This document shows, in pieces, positions 36,383 through 49,646 of a DNA stretch of 64,000 nucleotides. The DNA is from Puffinus mauretanicus (taxonomy: Eukaryota > Chordata > Aves > Procellariiformes > Procellariidae): the NCBI GenBank assembly GCA_023333565.1, contig JAJKFH010000611.1:372001-436000 (forward strand). Reading direction: 5' to 3'. A program made the translations under genes and the position numbers. The notes beneath the pieces are model-generated. The model saw only the letters and a list, made by a program, of their open reading frames with translations. It was not told the DNA's origin and did no database searches. Each line of letters begins with the position of its first letter. Position 1 is the first letter of the stretch.

Positions 36383-39300
36383 CCTTTTTAGCTTAGACTT
36401 TCAGGGTTATCTTTGTTAAAGCTGAGAGGTTTGTGTGTTCTTGTGTGCACTGACCTTATATGGAGTGAAATTTGGATTTAATAGCATAATTCTGCATCAG
36501 AGAGTAAGCTTGGAGCAGAACTGAGGAGAGAAAGGTGTTTGGAACAGAAAATCCACTACCTTGCTACTCTAGTGTTTGCAAACTTGGCCAGTCATACAGC
36601 AGCCTTGGCCACCTTAGATTTTAATGAGTGTATTTTACATGTATGATTAGCTAGGTTTTTTTAATGCTAAAATTTTCTTTTAGTGAAAAACTCACGTCTT
36701 GCAGTAACATGAATTTTTGACGTGTTCAGTTAACAAGATTCTAATGGATATACTCTAAGGAATGATCAAGGCCTGGCAGAGAATGTTTATTGCAAGTCTT
36801 TTCCAATTCTACCTCTTAAAATGGTAATTATCAATAAAATGAGACCATAAAGTGCATGATAGTGCACAAACAAAAGGCTGAATACTTACGCTCTGGCTGA
36901 CATGAGTTCATACTTAACACATGTGTACAAGTCAGTTTACATTGACAATGTGTTTCCTTACATGAATTAGTTGAACTTCTATAATGACATTGCAGTTCTC
37001 TGTAGATGTGCCAACAGCCCTATATAAACTAGCATGGCTGGTTTATGGGTTCTGCAAATCTTGCTTGGAGATCAAAAAGGGACTCTTTCCAGGATTCAGA
37101 TATGGAAGGGAACCCATATCCTCCCAATCTGGAAATAATCACTGTGTATTTTCATGGAGGCATACGTAGTCTATATGCATTTAGACAAAAAGAGAACCCC
37201 AGCTCAATATGTGGAAATTAAGGGCGTTAAAATGGGCAGCATCTGGTCTTGAGAAAAAAAATGAAATAAAATGAATCATAGACATGGTGAACTTTAAATT
37301 ATTTAAGCTCCTCCAGTGGTAGTGCTCTGTAATTGCTTTCCCTTTCTGTAAATGTTCCACAGCTGTGAAGTTTCCAAGTGAAGAGCTAAAGTGCTGGCTA
37401 TTGTACAAAAATTAAGGCCAATTTCTGCTTGCCTTGCTCACTTGTAAAATCTCATCAGGCCCGCTTCTCCCCATCTTGTGCTCTCTGCAGTCAATTACAC
37501 CTGTGCAAAGTGGTTGTAAATTGCTACTATTTATGAGCTGATAGAATTTTATCTCAAGTTGTGCCCTGTCTACAAGACTACAAAAAGTAGCATGCAGTGC
37601 AGAATCAGGCCTGCTTTTCTTAGCACCAGAGGAGTTGTACTTGATAACAAAGACCCATAGAAAAATATGTGAAAACAGCAAGAACATTGGGCAGGTGTCT
37701 AAAAGACTTAAACCCCAAAAATGCCGAAGAGAAGACAGCAGCAGGATGCTTTACTTTCACTGGACACTTCAGAGATACAGTGCAGATCAGTCTCTGTTAG
37801 CGAGTTGCTTGGGCAGTCAGGCTCTGCAAGGAGCTGAACTCCTTCAGTCATAAAACTTGAACATAACTGAGGACTTTTCATATGTCTATGGAGTGTTAAG
37901 TGTAGGAAGTTTTAGTTTCTGTTTCATTCTTTCTTACTAATTGGTCTGGAGTAATGTCAGCAGTAGATTCCTTCTGCACTATTTAAGAGTGGTATTTTTT
38001 TCAGGCAGCATGCAACAGCCTAACATTACTTCTGTTGCAGTTCCTGCAAAGGATGTAAGCCAATGCCTGGGTGGGTGGAAATGACAAAAAAACCTGCAAC
38101 TAACTCAACAGAAGCAAGGCAGTGTTTCTTGATCCTCAAAAGTGGCAGAGACAGAAAAGAAATAGGAATACTCATGTATTGGCTGACCCAATGCATCCCA
38201 CAGGGAAAGCTGGCTTGTTGCCTCTGCATAGCACTGTAAACCAAAGCAGAATGAAACACAGTAAGCTCATGAGATGGCTGTTTCCATCGAAGGTACACGA
38301 TGTGAATTTTTTCGTTTTAAACAAATGGCCTTGTAAGAGGTCAAACCTCCATTTTCAATGTTTACACTACAAGCTTACCAGCTTACCAGCTAGTCACTGC
38401 TTTTCTTGCAAGGGTTACATATATTTAGTTTTCTGTATGCTTCACCTTCATCCTCAGATGTCAGTTTCAGTGCATTTCTGTTCATGATAGTTATGAATTC
38501 ATGTGTTAGTGTTTCCTCTTAGTAGAAATTCTGTCTTACTATATGTTAGCATTTCTAAATGAATTTATTTTACTCTGATTTTTAATGCCATTACAGGGAA
38601 TTCAAAATAACCCAGATAACTGAAAAAGCAATTACTTTTATTCTGATTGTGTGCGGACAACCACCATTTTGAGAAATGAAAGAGAATTTGGAGTCCTAAT
38701 AAGATTAGGAGAAATATACCGTATTATCCGTCTGATTCGCCTTATGCCTTTCTGGGTTTTTCAGCATTGGTGTACAGTTCATCGAAGCATGGAAAAGTTC
38801 CATGATTTCTACTTCCTCCTCCCTTGCAAAACGTGCACCTTCAGGCCAACATTTTAAACCATTCGGTTCTTGAGCAGTGTCCAGTGTCAACTGCAGAATG
38901 GTAGCAGCGCTTATAACATTTCCATCAGGTGTGGTATGGAGTTTGCCACAGAGATGATTCATACAGATAAGAGTTCTAAATGATATGGGAGGGATTGGAA
39001 AGTACATCTGTTTGAGGAAGTAAGAGGGGAGGAAGAGACTGGCTTTCTTTCATATGATTCCTGGGCTCAAGAACACATCTGCTTTTGGGACAGGGACAAG
39101 TGGTACTTGCATGAGGATTTTTTACATTTTACTCTTTCAGCTAATGTAGATTTGTATTTTCCTGAGGGGACGTGTGTCACTAGGGGGCTGGTTACACTTT
39201 AACAGTAAGCAGTCTGGATTTTCCTGGAATGACTCAAATGTGTATGTGAATGTATATGTAAAACTGTGCTGATCAAAGGTGGGATCTGCCACAAAATGTA

Positions 39301-42300
39301 ATGGCATAGAGATCGGCTTTGCATAAATCATCTTCAACCACTACAGAGAGAACGTGGCATTTGGTTACTTGTCTTCTGTGTTTTTTCTACTTGTCCTCAG
39401 CATTTCTTTTTTTTGGAAGGTGAATGGTTGCTGTTGTGCATGATTTTGAATATCTTGGAATGTTTGTCCCTTTGTTTTTTGAAATACTGCTTTTGCTCTG
39501 GTGCCAGGTTAGACTGTGTAAGGTGTAGAAAAATCTAACCTAACAACTGTATTGAGAACTTAAAATGCTATTGAATCTTTTAAGTGCTTTAAAGCAGTTC
39601 TGTCTTTTTAAGAAGTGCCGCTCATTGATGCTACAAAGAAAATTTAAGTAGTTGGCATTTATTACCCCTGCCCTATGGTAGAATGTAAAAAGCTTTACAT
39701 AATCAAATAATCTTGAATTTTAAAAAATTGTTTATTTAAACAGAGTGTATTTTTAAGAGAAATCCATAGTCTACTTTGTAAATTCTTTTCAGATCTTTTT
39801 ATTTTTATTAATTTTATTAGCCAAGTAATTCGTACTTAATCAATAAGTGTGATTCTGATTAGCTCATTTTGAACCCTTGGCATAGAAGGCTGAAAAGAAG
39901 AAGGGATTAGCAAAGTGTTTTGCTGATATTCCAATCTATTTTAAGTGAATGTAAGCTTTCTAATAAATATTTAATGGGTAGTTGTTTGTGGTTTAATAGA
40001 ATTAGATAATTCTATTAGTATCCTGTTTGGAGATTTACATGTACCATACATCACTGCTGAGGACACGGTTAATAATTTAGGCTAAGTGACTAGTAATTAG
40101 AAACACAGTTAGATTAAGTAGGGACTTTTTTTTTTAGGTCATCCAGGGATTTGAAATGGGTATGTGTTTGCTATGTAACTGCAACTCCATTCTTAGGTTC
40201 TCTCTTGCACAGAAGAACTAATTTGGTGAGTTTGGGACAAGCCTTAAATGTGATAACAAAGCATGAGGCCCCTGGGGTTTATTTAATATCTTATCCTCTG
40301 AGTTAATGAGTTGGAAAATAGTTCACTGTTTATCTACAGTAGATTGAGCAGATGTTGCCAATTCAATTTTATGGAAAGTAATCTCTGAGAGATTTTCTTC
40401 TGCCCATTACTTTTTTGTGGGTTGAATCTCTGCTGTCCTCTTCTCAGCTTCAAGAGAACGTTTCCCACACTGGTCATGGAGTTCAGAAAAGATTAATGCA
40501 GCAGAACTTGGTAAAGCTGGTTAATATGAGGAGGCTTTGCAAAGATTGTTTAAAAATACTCTGAATTTTGTATTGTAAACTGAATGGCAAGGAAAATGAT
40601 AAGCAATTGAGAAGGCACCGAGGAAAGTTAAAACTAAATAAAATACAGTGTGAATGTTTCTCTATTGCTGCCACTTACATCAGCTTTGATTTCAGGGGAA
40701 GCTTTAGAAATGGTGATACAATGTGCACAGAAATCTCTGCGGACGCTTAATTTAGGGATAGTAGAAACAAAGCTGCGGACAGGTGCAGTAGGGTACTGGT
40801 TGTAGTCTAGACATAATCTCACTGGATCTCTGTGTGTGTGGTTTGACAAAAAGATGTTATCTCATCTACTGCAGCAGTCTTAGAATGTGAGGACTATATG
40901 GATGCATAGGTGAGTCAACGGAGCATGCCCAGCAAGAAGCTTTGCATCCCAGCTAACCCCTCTGTCGGTTGAAATGAGGAGGCTGTCATTCATCTCTTGC
41001 ACTGTCCAGAACGTGAGCTCTTCTTGGTCTTTCATCTAGTTATTCACATTGTAATATCATCACTTTTGTGCATCCCTTGTGGATTAGAGTATTTAGTGAC
41101 AATCTATCCTATCAGCGTAGGAGATGCTGACCATATTTAGTAAGGCATTTGTTCTCACATACATGTACATCTCTGAACATGTGTATTTTCTATTGGAGAG
41201 CTAGAAGCTGGTGTTTTCAAGTTGACCCAGCACTTAAGTTCTGGTGCCGTTCACTGCATTCAAGGTACCTATTTAATGATGTAATGCAGCAGAAGCAGGT
41301 CCACTGTTGCGCTTGTTGTGAGAGTTTTGTCTCTAAAGCTAGATTACTTTAAGACTTAATTTTGTAAGCAGGAGAGTTCAAGAGGCAATAGTACTCCAGA
41401 GTTTTTCTGCTGCCACTTCCCTTTCATTCTTAGTGCTGTCTGTTCTTACCAGCTGTAAGATATAAGAGTGTGTTACCTACCTGATATATATACTTTGCAG
41501 AACTGTTCTTCAAAGAACACTCATTTTGTGAGGCTGTGTATTTAGGATGGGAGTATGTGAGAGTTTGATAAAGGGTAAAAATTCAGTCTTTCAAAAATTC
41601 AATTTTTTTTTTTATCAAAGGTAAGTTAGTTTTGATCAGTGTGACTAATTAAGTATGCAGATTTGGGGAGTAGCATGTCATTGGCCAGTTACACAGTAGT
41701 GTCATGTAACGTACAAGAGGACAGTTTCACAAGAATCTTTAACTTTGAAATGGCTGGATAATGATGTAGGAATGTGGAAATTCAAAGTAGCACTGACAGT
41801 GTACTTTTTTTTGTTTTGTTTGCATTTTTACTTTACCCCATCATTATACTTTTCAGTTCTCAAAGTTACCTAAGTGCATTACTCCATAACTCTGTTAATG
41901 CTGTTGTGCAGTAATACTGGCTTGAACTGGAGATGTGTACTGCTCTGAAGACTGCCAAGCTCAGAATTAGACCTCTGTGGTTTTTGAAAATGGTTTCATT
42001 TCCTGACAAGTGTGGAGTCACTTTTATGGAATTGCTGTCATTCCTTGAGTTAAATCTGCTGGAGCTGAGACGTGGATCTGGCCTTTACTTCTGGTGTATG
42101 TACATATGTGTGCATGTGTATATGTGTGTGTATAAATAAATCTTCCTAAAGCACTCTGGGCAGGTTTTGAGGCATTGCTGTTAATGCTATACTCCCTGGG
42201 TAAACTGAGGTTAATAGGCACTGCATTTGCACAAAAGATAGGATTAAAACTGTTCTTTTGGGATATTATTTCTTAAGCTTCTCTTCGAAGTCGTCTTGTC

Positions 42301-42789
42301 CTTGTATGGATAAAAGAATGGCGTCAGCCTGGTTCTGTGCTCATCTTGAGTTCATCTGCTTTGTTCCAGTTTTATTTCTTATGAGGTAGTGATATGTATT
42401 GTGTTCTCTGGAGAACAGTTCCATTACTGTGAGCTGTTAGTTCCACTCAATATTCACTCCTTAGAAACAATGGTTTGATGGGCTGGGACATGGATTGTTA
42501 TATTAAGCAAGAAAATAACTTGAACTGTTCATGTAATTACTTCGCATGCAGTCAGTCTCATAGAATTTCTGGCAAGCTCACCTTCATTTCTACATATATA
42601 ATGTTACAGCATTTAGCATTTCTGTAACATGACTTTACAACTTCAAATTGTTTTATAGTTACTAACTAATTAATCTCGTAACACCCCTGTAAGGTATATC
42701 TGTTTGTTTCTGCTTGGGTGACTATGTGGAGGATAATAATATGTGGCTTGAATATTAATAAACATGAAAGTAGTATACTGCATTTGTGG

Positions 42790-42862
42790 TTGGTGGTTTG
42801 GTTTGAGGTGTTTTTTGTGGGTTTTGGGGGGGGGGTGTGTTTGGTTGTTTTTTTTTTTTTGG
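42790..42862. repeat. G/T-rich low-complexity tract
   Basis: GGTTTG-like units followed by a G run and a T run. Similar in composition to the tract at 7428-7518. Confidence 0.8.
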
Positions 42863-43090
42863 TCAAACTTGCTTTCTTAAACTTTGTTTCTGGTTTAGCT
42901 TAAATGATTACTGTCAAAGGCAATGCCAAAATGTAGGTTCTGGAAGATATATATGATCTAACTTTTCACTAGTGCTGAAGATTGTTTGCACTGCTCCAGT
43001 AGTAAGTCAGAAAAAATGCAAATGCTGCAATTGTGGAGTCTGATAATTATTATTAATTAGGGACATACACTTTTAGAGGCTGTTGGTTTG

Positions 43091-43132
43091 GGTTTTTTTT
43101 TTGTTTGTTTGTTTGTTTGTTTTTTTTTTTTT
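43091..43132. repeat. (TTTG)n with flanking poly-T
   Basis: About five GTTT units bounded by T runs. Confidence 0.9.
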
Positions 43133-43382
43133 AGTATGAAGGGGAACTTGAAAGCACTGAAGTCTCTTCCTTGAGAATTTGAGGGATGATGATGATAACC
43201 TTCCTTAGCTTTGGCTCTTCGCTATTTTCTCAGTACCTGGAAAATACCAGCTTATTATGCAGAGATCTTATAACTCTATGTCACAATAAGTCTGTGAGTT
43301 GTAATAGTTGAAAGTGATGCTGGGCAAAGATTTTCATGAGAAAGATGAAATGATGTGTAGACAAACAATGAGCGTAGGCATT

Positions 43383-43963
43383 TGTTACGGTTTAACCCTG
43401 GCTGGCAGCTAAGCCCCAAACAGCTGCTCGCTCGCTTTCACCCAGCAGGATGGAGGAGAGAATCAGAAGGGTAAAAGTGAAAGAACTTGTGTGTTGGGAT
43501 AAAGACAGTTTAATAGGTAAAACAAAGCTGTATGAACAAACCACAAAGCAAAACAAGGAATTCATTCACTCCTTCCCATGGGCAGGCAGGTGTTCAGGAG
43601 AGCAGGGCTCCATCATGTGTAACGGTGACTTGGGAAGACAAACGCCATGTCTCCAAACATCCCCCTTCCTTCTTCTTCCCCCAGCTTTATATGCTGAGCA
43701 TGACGTCATATGGTATGGGATATCCCTTTGGTCAGTTGGAGTCAGCTGTCCCAGCTGTGTCCCCTCCCAACTTCTTGGGCCCCCCCAGCCTACTTGCTGG
43801 TGGGGCAGTGTGAGAAATGGAGAAGGCCTTGAGGCTGAGTGAGCGCTGTTCAACCATAAGTAAAACATCCCTGTGTCAACACCGTTTTCATCACAAATCT
43901 GAAGCACAATACCATGCAAGCTACTAAGAAGAAAATTAACTCTACCCCAGCCAAACCAGTACA
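43383..43963 (-). mobile_element. Solo LTR, same family as 1944-2536
   Basis: This 581-bp LTR begins TGTTACGG and ends AGTACA on the plus strand, and is collinear with the LTR at 1944-2536. Minus-strand orientation is shown by a preserved TATA box (CATATAAAG on the minus strand, 43685-43693) and the TGACGTCA palindrome at 43701-43708 upstream of it. Flanks read ggcatt before and ggcttt after, so any target duplication is imperfect. No internal retroviral sequence adjoins it. The TATA/CRE pair is intact, so this copy is the better candidate for leftover promoter activity, pointing antisense to the presumed host gene. Confidence 0.85.
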
Positions 43964-46900
43964 GGCTTTACATTCAGTTCAGTTACTGTGTTATTACTTG
44001 ACTCTTGGAAGTCAAGTAGTCAACTCACCAGAATGAGTTAGATGTTTGCTTCCCACCAGCATCTTTGCTTCTAATATGGAATATTGACTTGTCCGTCCCT
44101 AAAGGCTGAACACAGATGTGCTTTTATGCAAGTGGGTAGTCCTGCAGAGGTCAATCTGCCACAGCTGTGCAAGGAAGTGTTCTTTAAGAAACCGAAACCT
44201 TCACAAAACCTCTCTCCTCTTCAAAGGAAAGAAAACAAGACCCAAACAAACAAAACACCAAAAAAAAACCCAACCCAAAAAAACCAAACCAACAACCCCA
44301 CCTCCCCAAACAACAGCATACCCAGATTTTAAATGTAGAAAGCACTTTATTTTGTAGGTAAAACTCTTTTGTATGTTTGACAGGAGTCTTACCCTGGTGG
44401 TTCCCTGATATCACTCCTCAAATCTGGCAGTAATTTGCCTGTTTTATGTGTAATTTGGATGTCTTCAAAATCTGAATCTTTGCCATCTCTACTTTTGTAC
44501 AGTGCCTTGTGCAGTAAAATTATAATTTCAGATAGGCATTTCGGTTGTTGTTATAAGCAATTAACTGAAACCAGTGTTTTGGTTTGTTTTTTTTTTTCTT
44601 TTTGAGTTTGTATGAAGTAGCACCATTTGTCTTCCTGTCATCCAAAGAAGAAAAGTTTGAGGCACTCGGTGGAACTACAAAGAATTGTATAGTAACTATG
44701 GGGGACAGAAAGGGAAAGCAAGAGGAGGTATTGACTTTCATGAAGTGCCTTGGCAGCTGTCTTGATTATTGAAGAATATCTGTTTTGGTAGATGAGTTGG
44801 AACAGAGTTGCGAAGGAGTAGTTTGAGTAGAGACAAGCATCATTAGACACTGTTCTCTCAGAGGTTTTGGCTAGGTCACTGGACTAACTGTGAATTTGGG
44901 TCAAGGACCTGAGTGGGTAAAGTAGCCTCGTTTATCATCAGCCAAGGTTGAGATAATAGTCATCAGTCCATTTGACTCTAGCTGAGGAGTGAACAACTAA
45001 TTTTGTTTTAGTAATGATTTGAGAGACTCATCAATAAAATCACCAATACTCTTCAGTGCAGTAATCTGTCCATGTCTCAGTGGCCAGCGTGATTTCTTGG
45101 CAGCAAAGAGAAAGGAGAGCGAAGTGGGCAAGCTGGTTAGGTTTCCTTTTGTTTCCTCTCGTTTATTCCACTTGAAGACACCTTGGAACCTCAGGACTAA
45201 TTCAACAAGGTCATCTAAAATGTGATTCTTTTATTCTACAAAGCAGTCCTATCTTGTTGCATTGAAATAGTTGAAACCTATATAAGGTATGCATATTCTC
45301 TGGTTTAATGCAGAAATTGTTCCTAGAATACTGGTATTGATTGTGCTATTCCTGCTTGCTTTGCTTAATTATGAACAAAATGTCTTCCTTGGAAATATTC
45401 CCAGTTCATGTTGACATAGGCAAGAATTTAGCTAGGCCACCTCAGCAGGACACGGTGTTTTGCTAACACAGTTGTGGAACTTCCAAACCAGGTAACCTCT
45501 GGCCAGCTTGGAGGGCAGGCAGAGCAAATCTGCATTTCTTTGCATGTAATTTGCTGTTGAGCTGTAACTGTAGACAGAGAAACACTTGGGTTGATTTGAG
45601 CTAATTGAGTTGATCAAGTGTTGCCGATTAGTTCAATTTGCACAAAGTCCCGCTTGTCTTGTCTTCACTTGGAACAACAGTAGTGCTAGCAAATGAATTA
45701 CCACATCAGACCTCTTGTTACATATAGACAATAGAGGGATGCATTGTTTCTGTAATGGGAGACTGACTGTCTGGCTTTTGAAAAAAATTTGGTCACTTTA
45801 AAAATTTGACTGACCCTTAAGAGTTTTTTTTTTACTTATTGCAGAGCATTTTCTTTTCTGTAGGCTACTAGTGCCCCAGATGCAGAATTTAAATAGTGGT
45901 AGCTGAGTAGCTATTGTACACTATATTTGTCTGTTCGGCAGGTCTTTGTTTTTCTCTACATTAATTTTATATTTTAATCTATGTTAATTTTATATTTATG
46001 CATTTTTTTCATTCATGGCCCCACTTGCCACTCTCTGAAGACATCAATTAAAATATCTTCGTATTTGCAGTACGATTTTTGCTCTTCTCAGCCGATGCAC
46101 AGTAAGGAAGTGAAAGCACTTCACAGGTGCTAATGATATAAGCTGTACAACACCTTAAAGCATAGAGATAGTGTACTAATATTCCTATTTTACAGATGGG
46201 AAAGCTGAGACAAAGAAGGTTGTGTGTTTTGCTTTGTTATGCAGGAATATGAAGTTAAAGATGGGAATAGAAAGAAGCTAGATACTACACTGAGTCCTGG
46301 GGAGATGGCCTTCAACCATTAGTTCATCATTTCCTCACTAAGACTGCCTTGTTCTTATGTCTATCTTAATACATTACAGAACTCTCATACAAGATTAATC
46401 TTCCTGATGTAGTTCTAGGTAACTAATAGGACAAAATATTATTTGTTTGTTTAGCAGCAGAGAAAGGGAGGTCATCTAAACTCTAGTAGCCAAACCCACG
46501 AATGACCGTAAATGCCAGAGAAATTTTCTTTCAAAAGTCCTGCTTGTTAGCATTCATCTGTGTTGCATTCATCTGAAAAGAATACTGCAAGGGTGTTTGC
46601 CTGTACCAAGTGAAGGGCCTTGGGCTGCCTTGCAGCAAGCAGGTGCTCACTGTATCCTCTTCTCCCTTGGCTAACTTGATATTAAAAGAGTTTGGGATGC
46701 AGCTGTATGAGTGCAGAAACCCATACTCTCAAGTGATTTTATTTTTATCTGTGTCTTTTTCATGTGGATTATTTCGGTTGATGTCAAAACAAGCTCTACG
46801 ACAATATTTGGAACTTGAGAGTTGTCTTGCAGTCATAGCACCAAAGGAACAAGTATTCTTCTCCTAAAGAACCTTTGAATCTCCTTCCTTGAGGGTTCAT

Positions 46901-47650
46901 AACACTTTTGTAGTGGAAGAGCTTCATGTCATCATTAAGGTGCATATACCCTAATGTTTGGTCTATGTAAAAATGAAGTGCTTTTTTAGCTTATAGCTAT
47001 AAATGGAACAGATATCACAATAGTTAAAAAAAAAATCAGTAAAATTACTGTGTAAGTGTGTGGTAATGCACACAAGGCTACATTTTATGATCCTTACTCA
47101 TGATGGAAGGTGCTTACTTGATTTATACTTTTCCATTTAGTGGGACTTCTGGGGGGAACAGAACTTGTACATGGGAGTAAATGTTGCCTTCACGCAGATC
47201 AGCCTCTTTTCCTGGTACAAGGTGAAATCTTTAAGGAAGAGCTCTAAAACTCAGCTTAAAATTAATGAGCTAAAGTTTAAAATTTGGACTCAAAAAAATT
47301 GTTTTCAATAAAAAGTTTGTTGAAAAAAGTTATTCTGTGGTTACCTACCCCCAAAAAGGATGAAGTTGCCCAGAATATTATTCCTCCTTTGTTTATTGCT
47401 GCTTTTCCTCTTCTGTCTTCATCTCTGAACAGTTCTACTTCCACTTTCATGAGTAGTGCATTTCCTTAGTCTTTTCTTCAAGTTCATTGCATCTGGAAAA
47501 CATTTTTCTTCATACTTTTTTTGCTTTTTGCATTTAACAGCATTCAGTGCATAGACAGTGTTGCTATTTCTCCTTTCTGTGGGTTTTTTTTTATGTATCT
47601 TTCATGTGGTGGCATGGGAGACAAAAATATTTAGAAAAAATAGAAAACAG
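43964..47650 (+). other. Candidate intron; no gene seen
   Basis: AT-rich DNA with an A/C-rich tract at 44230-44322. Frames at 44084-44357 fall in that tract and are artefacts. No repeat family recognised elsewhere. Confidence 0.4.
44230..44322. repeat. A/C-rich low-complexity tract
   Basis: AAAC/AACCC-like units with an A9 run. Complementary in composition to the G/T tracts elsewhere in the window. Confidence 0.8.
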
Positions 47651-47691
47651 TGATTTTGAAAACGAGGAACCCCTGTCAGGAAGACTGAACG
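47651..47691 (+). CDS. Candidate 41-nt exon, unknown protein
   Basis: A strong donor, AACG|GTGAGT (47691/47692), closes an open reading D-F-E-N-E-E-P-L-S-G-R-L-N that includes two CpGs. The acceptor is the weak point. CAG at 47648-47650 gives phase 2 in and phase 1 out, which joins the exon ending at 24402 (phase 2) to the candidate at 55493 (phase 1). However, the pyrimidine tract lies about 60 bases upstream. An alternative AG at 47642-47643 would add N-S at the start in another phase. Confidence 0.28.
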
Positions 47692-48178
47692 GTGAGTGTA
47701 GTACATAAAAGTACTTCTAACTCTTCTTTAAAAAACAAACTAATAAAGAAAAAAATGCCCAACCAACCAAACTTTGACTAAATTACAAATTGTCTCTGTC
47801 CTTTTAAAGCTAGGGTAAACTCCCTCTGAAAAGAGCAGATGGCTTTCCTTTGCATGGAGGTTTTTTTTTCTTGCTAGTGTGTACAGCTGTCTATAGAAAG
47901 ATGTGCGTTCTTTTAATGAAGCAGTACTTTACAGGAGGAGTGGAATGTACTGCATATGAAAATTTGGGGGAATTATTTATTTGCAATTTATGTGCTTGTT
48001 GGGTATGTGCATCCAGATACGTTTGTACAAGAAGAGTCAACCCAAAGCTGAATCGCAGCTTATCGGTGACTCTGTTGCGCTCTTCCACATAAAGAGGAGA
48101 TGGGACACAGTCATGTTTGTTCTAAGAAGATGAGGGAAGCCTAAAGGGTTGGCTTTGCCCATCTTACTACTGCAGGAG
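47692..48178. other. No gene seen
   Basis: Short AT-rich stretch before the retroviral element. The last six bases (48173-48178, caggag) are its target-site duplicate. Confidence 0.5.
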
Positions 48179-48386
48179 TGTGGAGAAGAATTAAGAGGTG
48201 GCCTAATGAGCACCAGCTGATTCAAGAGCCAAAACGGGTGAAGGGAATTGTGAGCAGACATGTGATCGTTGCCGGAAAGAAGATATAAGGGAGACAAATT
48301 GGGTAAGAGAGAGGGGCAATGGAGAGAGAGATGGTAGGGCTATTCTATTATGATAAAGGCTGTGCATGTATCTATCAGATGCCACA
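48179..48386 (+). repeat. 5' LTR
   Basis: TGTGGAGA...GCCACA, 208 bp. A TATA-like tataag lies at 48284-48289. It is very short for a retroviral LTR. Confidence 0.9.
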
Positions 48387-48388
48387 AT

Positions 48389-48406
48389 TGGCGCCCAAAC
48401 AGGGAC
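48389..48406 (+). promoter_or_regulatory. Primer-binding site, lysine tRNA type
   Basis: Eighteen bases placed two bases after the 5' LTR. They match the tRNA-Lys(3) primer-binding consensus at 17 of 18 positions, with A in place of G at position 9. Confidence 0.85.
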
Positions 48407-48485
48407 AGAAAGAAGAAAACCTGAAGAAAGAAGGTCTTGAAGAAAGAAAATAGAAATATCCGGTGGCGAGCCCCGCTGAACTGCA

Positions 48486-48585
48486 AAAGCTGTTGAAAGG
48501 AAACGGGATAAAAGCTGTTGAAAAGAAACAGGAAAAAAGCCGTTGAAAGGAAACGGGATAGAAGCTGTTGAAAGGAAACAGGATA
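48486..48585 (+). repeat. Four tandem 25-bp repeats in the retroviral leader
   Basis: Units start at 48486, 48511, 48536 and 48561, each close to (a/g)aagc(t/c)gttgaaa followed by (g/a)gaaac. Period is exactly 25 with a few substitutions per unit. It lies between the primer-binding site and the gag start, where packaging signals normally sit. Confidence 0.9.
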
Positions 48586-48661
48586 GCAACGTCGCATAAT
48601 TGTCTCTGCAGAACAGAGGTGAGCAGCCGCGGGGAAGTTATATGAACATTATACATTAGTC

Positions 48662-49640
48662 ATGGGGCAGTCGGCATCTCAGTCACAGAAGCTTCAACTT
48701 GCCGAGAACATTGTCCTTGGTTTCCTTCTGAGGGAGCCATAGGGTGTTATGATTTAGCTCTATGGCAAAAGGTGGGAAAAGAACTGCAGACGAGGAAAAC
48801 TTTGCAATTAGAAGTTCCAGAAGGAATATTGTGACCTAGCGAATTATGTATACAGCTCTGCAGAAGCTGTGTCCTGCAGAGAAGGCGTTGCAAAACGTGA
48901 CTGATTCAGCAATACTGGAGGGACAATCAAAAGATAAGAAAGATTCATCTGAACTTGCGCCAATGGCGGTTGAAATTTTACAGCGACAGAGACTAAAGAC
49001 ACTTTTTTGGTCTTCCATTGTGAAACCAGCACCATTTGTTCTGCCCGCACACATATTGGCCTTTAGGTATGGTAAAAAAAGAATGACTACACCATTTCTT
49101 CTGTTCCAAAAAGCTGAAAGAGCCCTGCATACACGAAACTGTTTCTCCCCTCAGTTGTGATGATGTTCTAGAGAACTGTATGGTGGAGGATAAGTTAAGA
49201 TTAATCTGCTTTGGCATCTGGGGGGATGGATAAATCAGATGTGAGTTAAATCAATAAAAGAATATGGGTTACAAGTTTCATTTACTATAAACTTATTGCA
49301 AGCAATAGGGGAATCGTATACGATGACTCCTTTAAATTGGAAGTCTATATTACGCCTTGTTTTGTCAGTGGTGCAGTATTCTGTGTGGTTTTCTGAGTAT
49401 TGTGAACTTGTTCTTGTGAATATGAACTTGTTCTTGTGAATGTAATAGACAATTTGCAACTACCCTATGGGCGAGATGAAATGTTAGGTGAAGGGAATTG
49501 GGTGTCACTTGCTGCATGAGCTGCCTTGCCTTGTGAAGTGCTTACACAGGTGGCTGATTTGGTTATCGGTTACAAACTGCTATACAATGTCAAATAGAGT
49601 CTTCTGAAGCTGCCGAGTTGTTGCTTTTTTTCAGCTTGCA
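48662..49640 (+). pseudogene. Broken retroviral gag remnant
   Basis: The ATG at 48662 is followed by Gly, giving the N-terminal Met-Gly expected of a myristoylated matrix protein. The frame stops after 26 codons at TAG 48740-48742, and a different frame carries on, so there is at least one frameshift. A capsid-like signature appears around 49323-49400: Thr-Pro, then a conserved Trp-Lys, then Gln-Tyr and further Trp residues, spaced as in class II Gag. Several stops and frame changes interrupt the rest. A 20-bp direct duplication sits at 49401-49440. No nucleocapsid zinc knuckle or pol motif was found. Not functional. Confidence 0.65.
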
Positions 49641-49646
49641 ATTGAG

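Larger units (their letters stand above)
34099..43382 (+). other. Long candidate intron; no gene seen
   Basis: AT-rich DNA between a CR1 and a solo LTR. A/C-rich tracts lie at 36214-36300 and 36340-36382, and a G/T-rich tract at 42790-42862. A (TTTG)n-type run is at 43091-43132. Open frames at 35005-35391 (minus), 38122-38487 (plus) and 38705-39007 (minus) have no supporting context. Confidence 0.4.

Noticed and set aside
38705..39007. 100-codon minus-strand frame with a fairly protein-like middle
   Set aside because: No family recognised, no splice sites or promoter on that strand, and no second frame continuing it.
48203..48656. Three overlapping minus-strand frames rich in Phe/Ser repeats
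   Set aside because: These are the antisense of the LTR and of the four 25-bp leader repeats.
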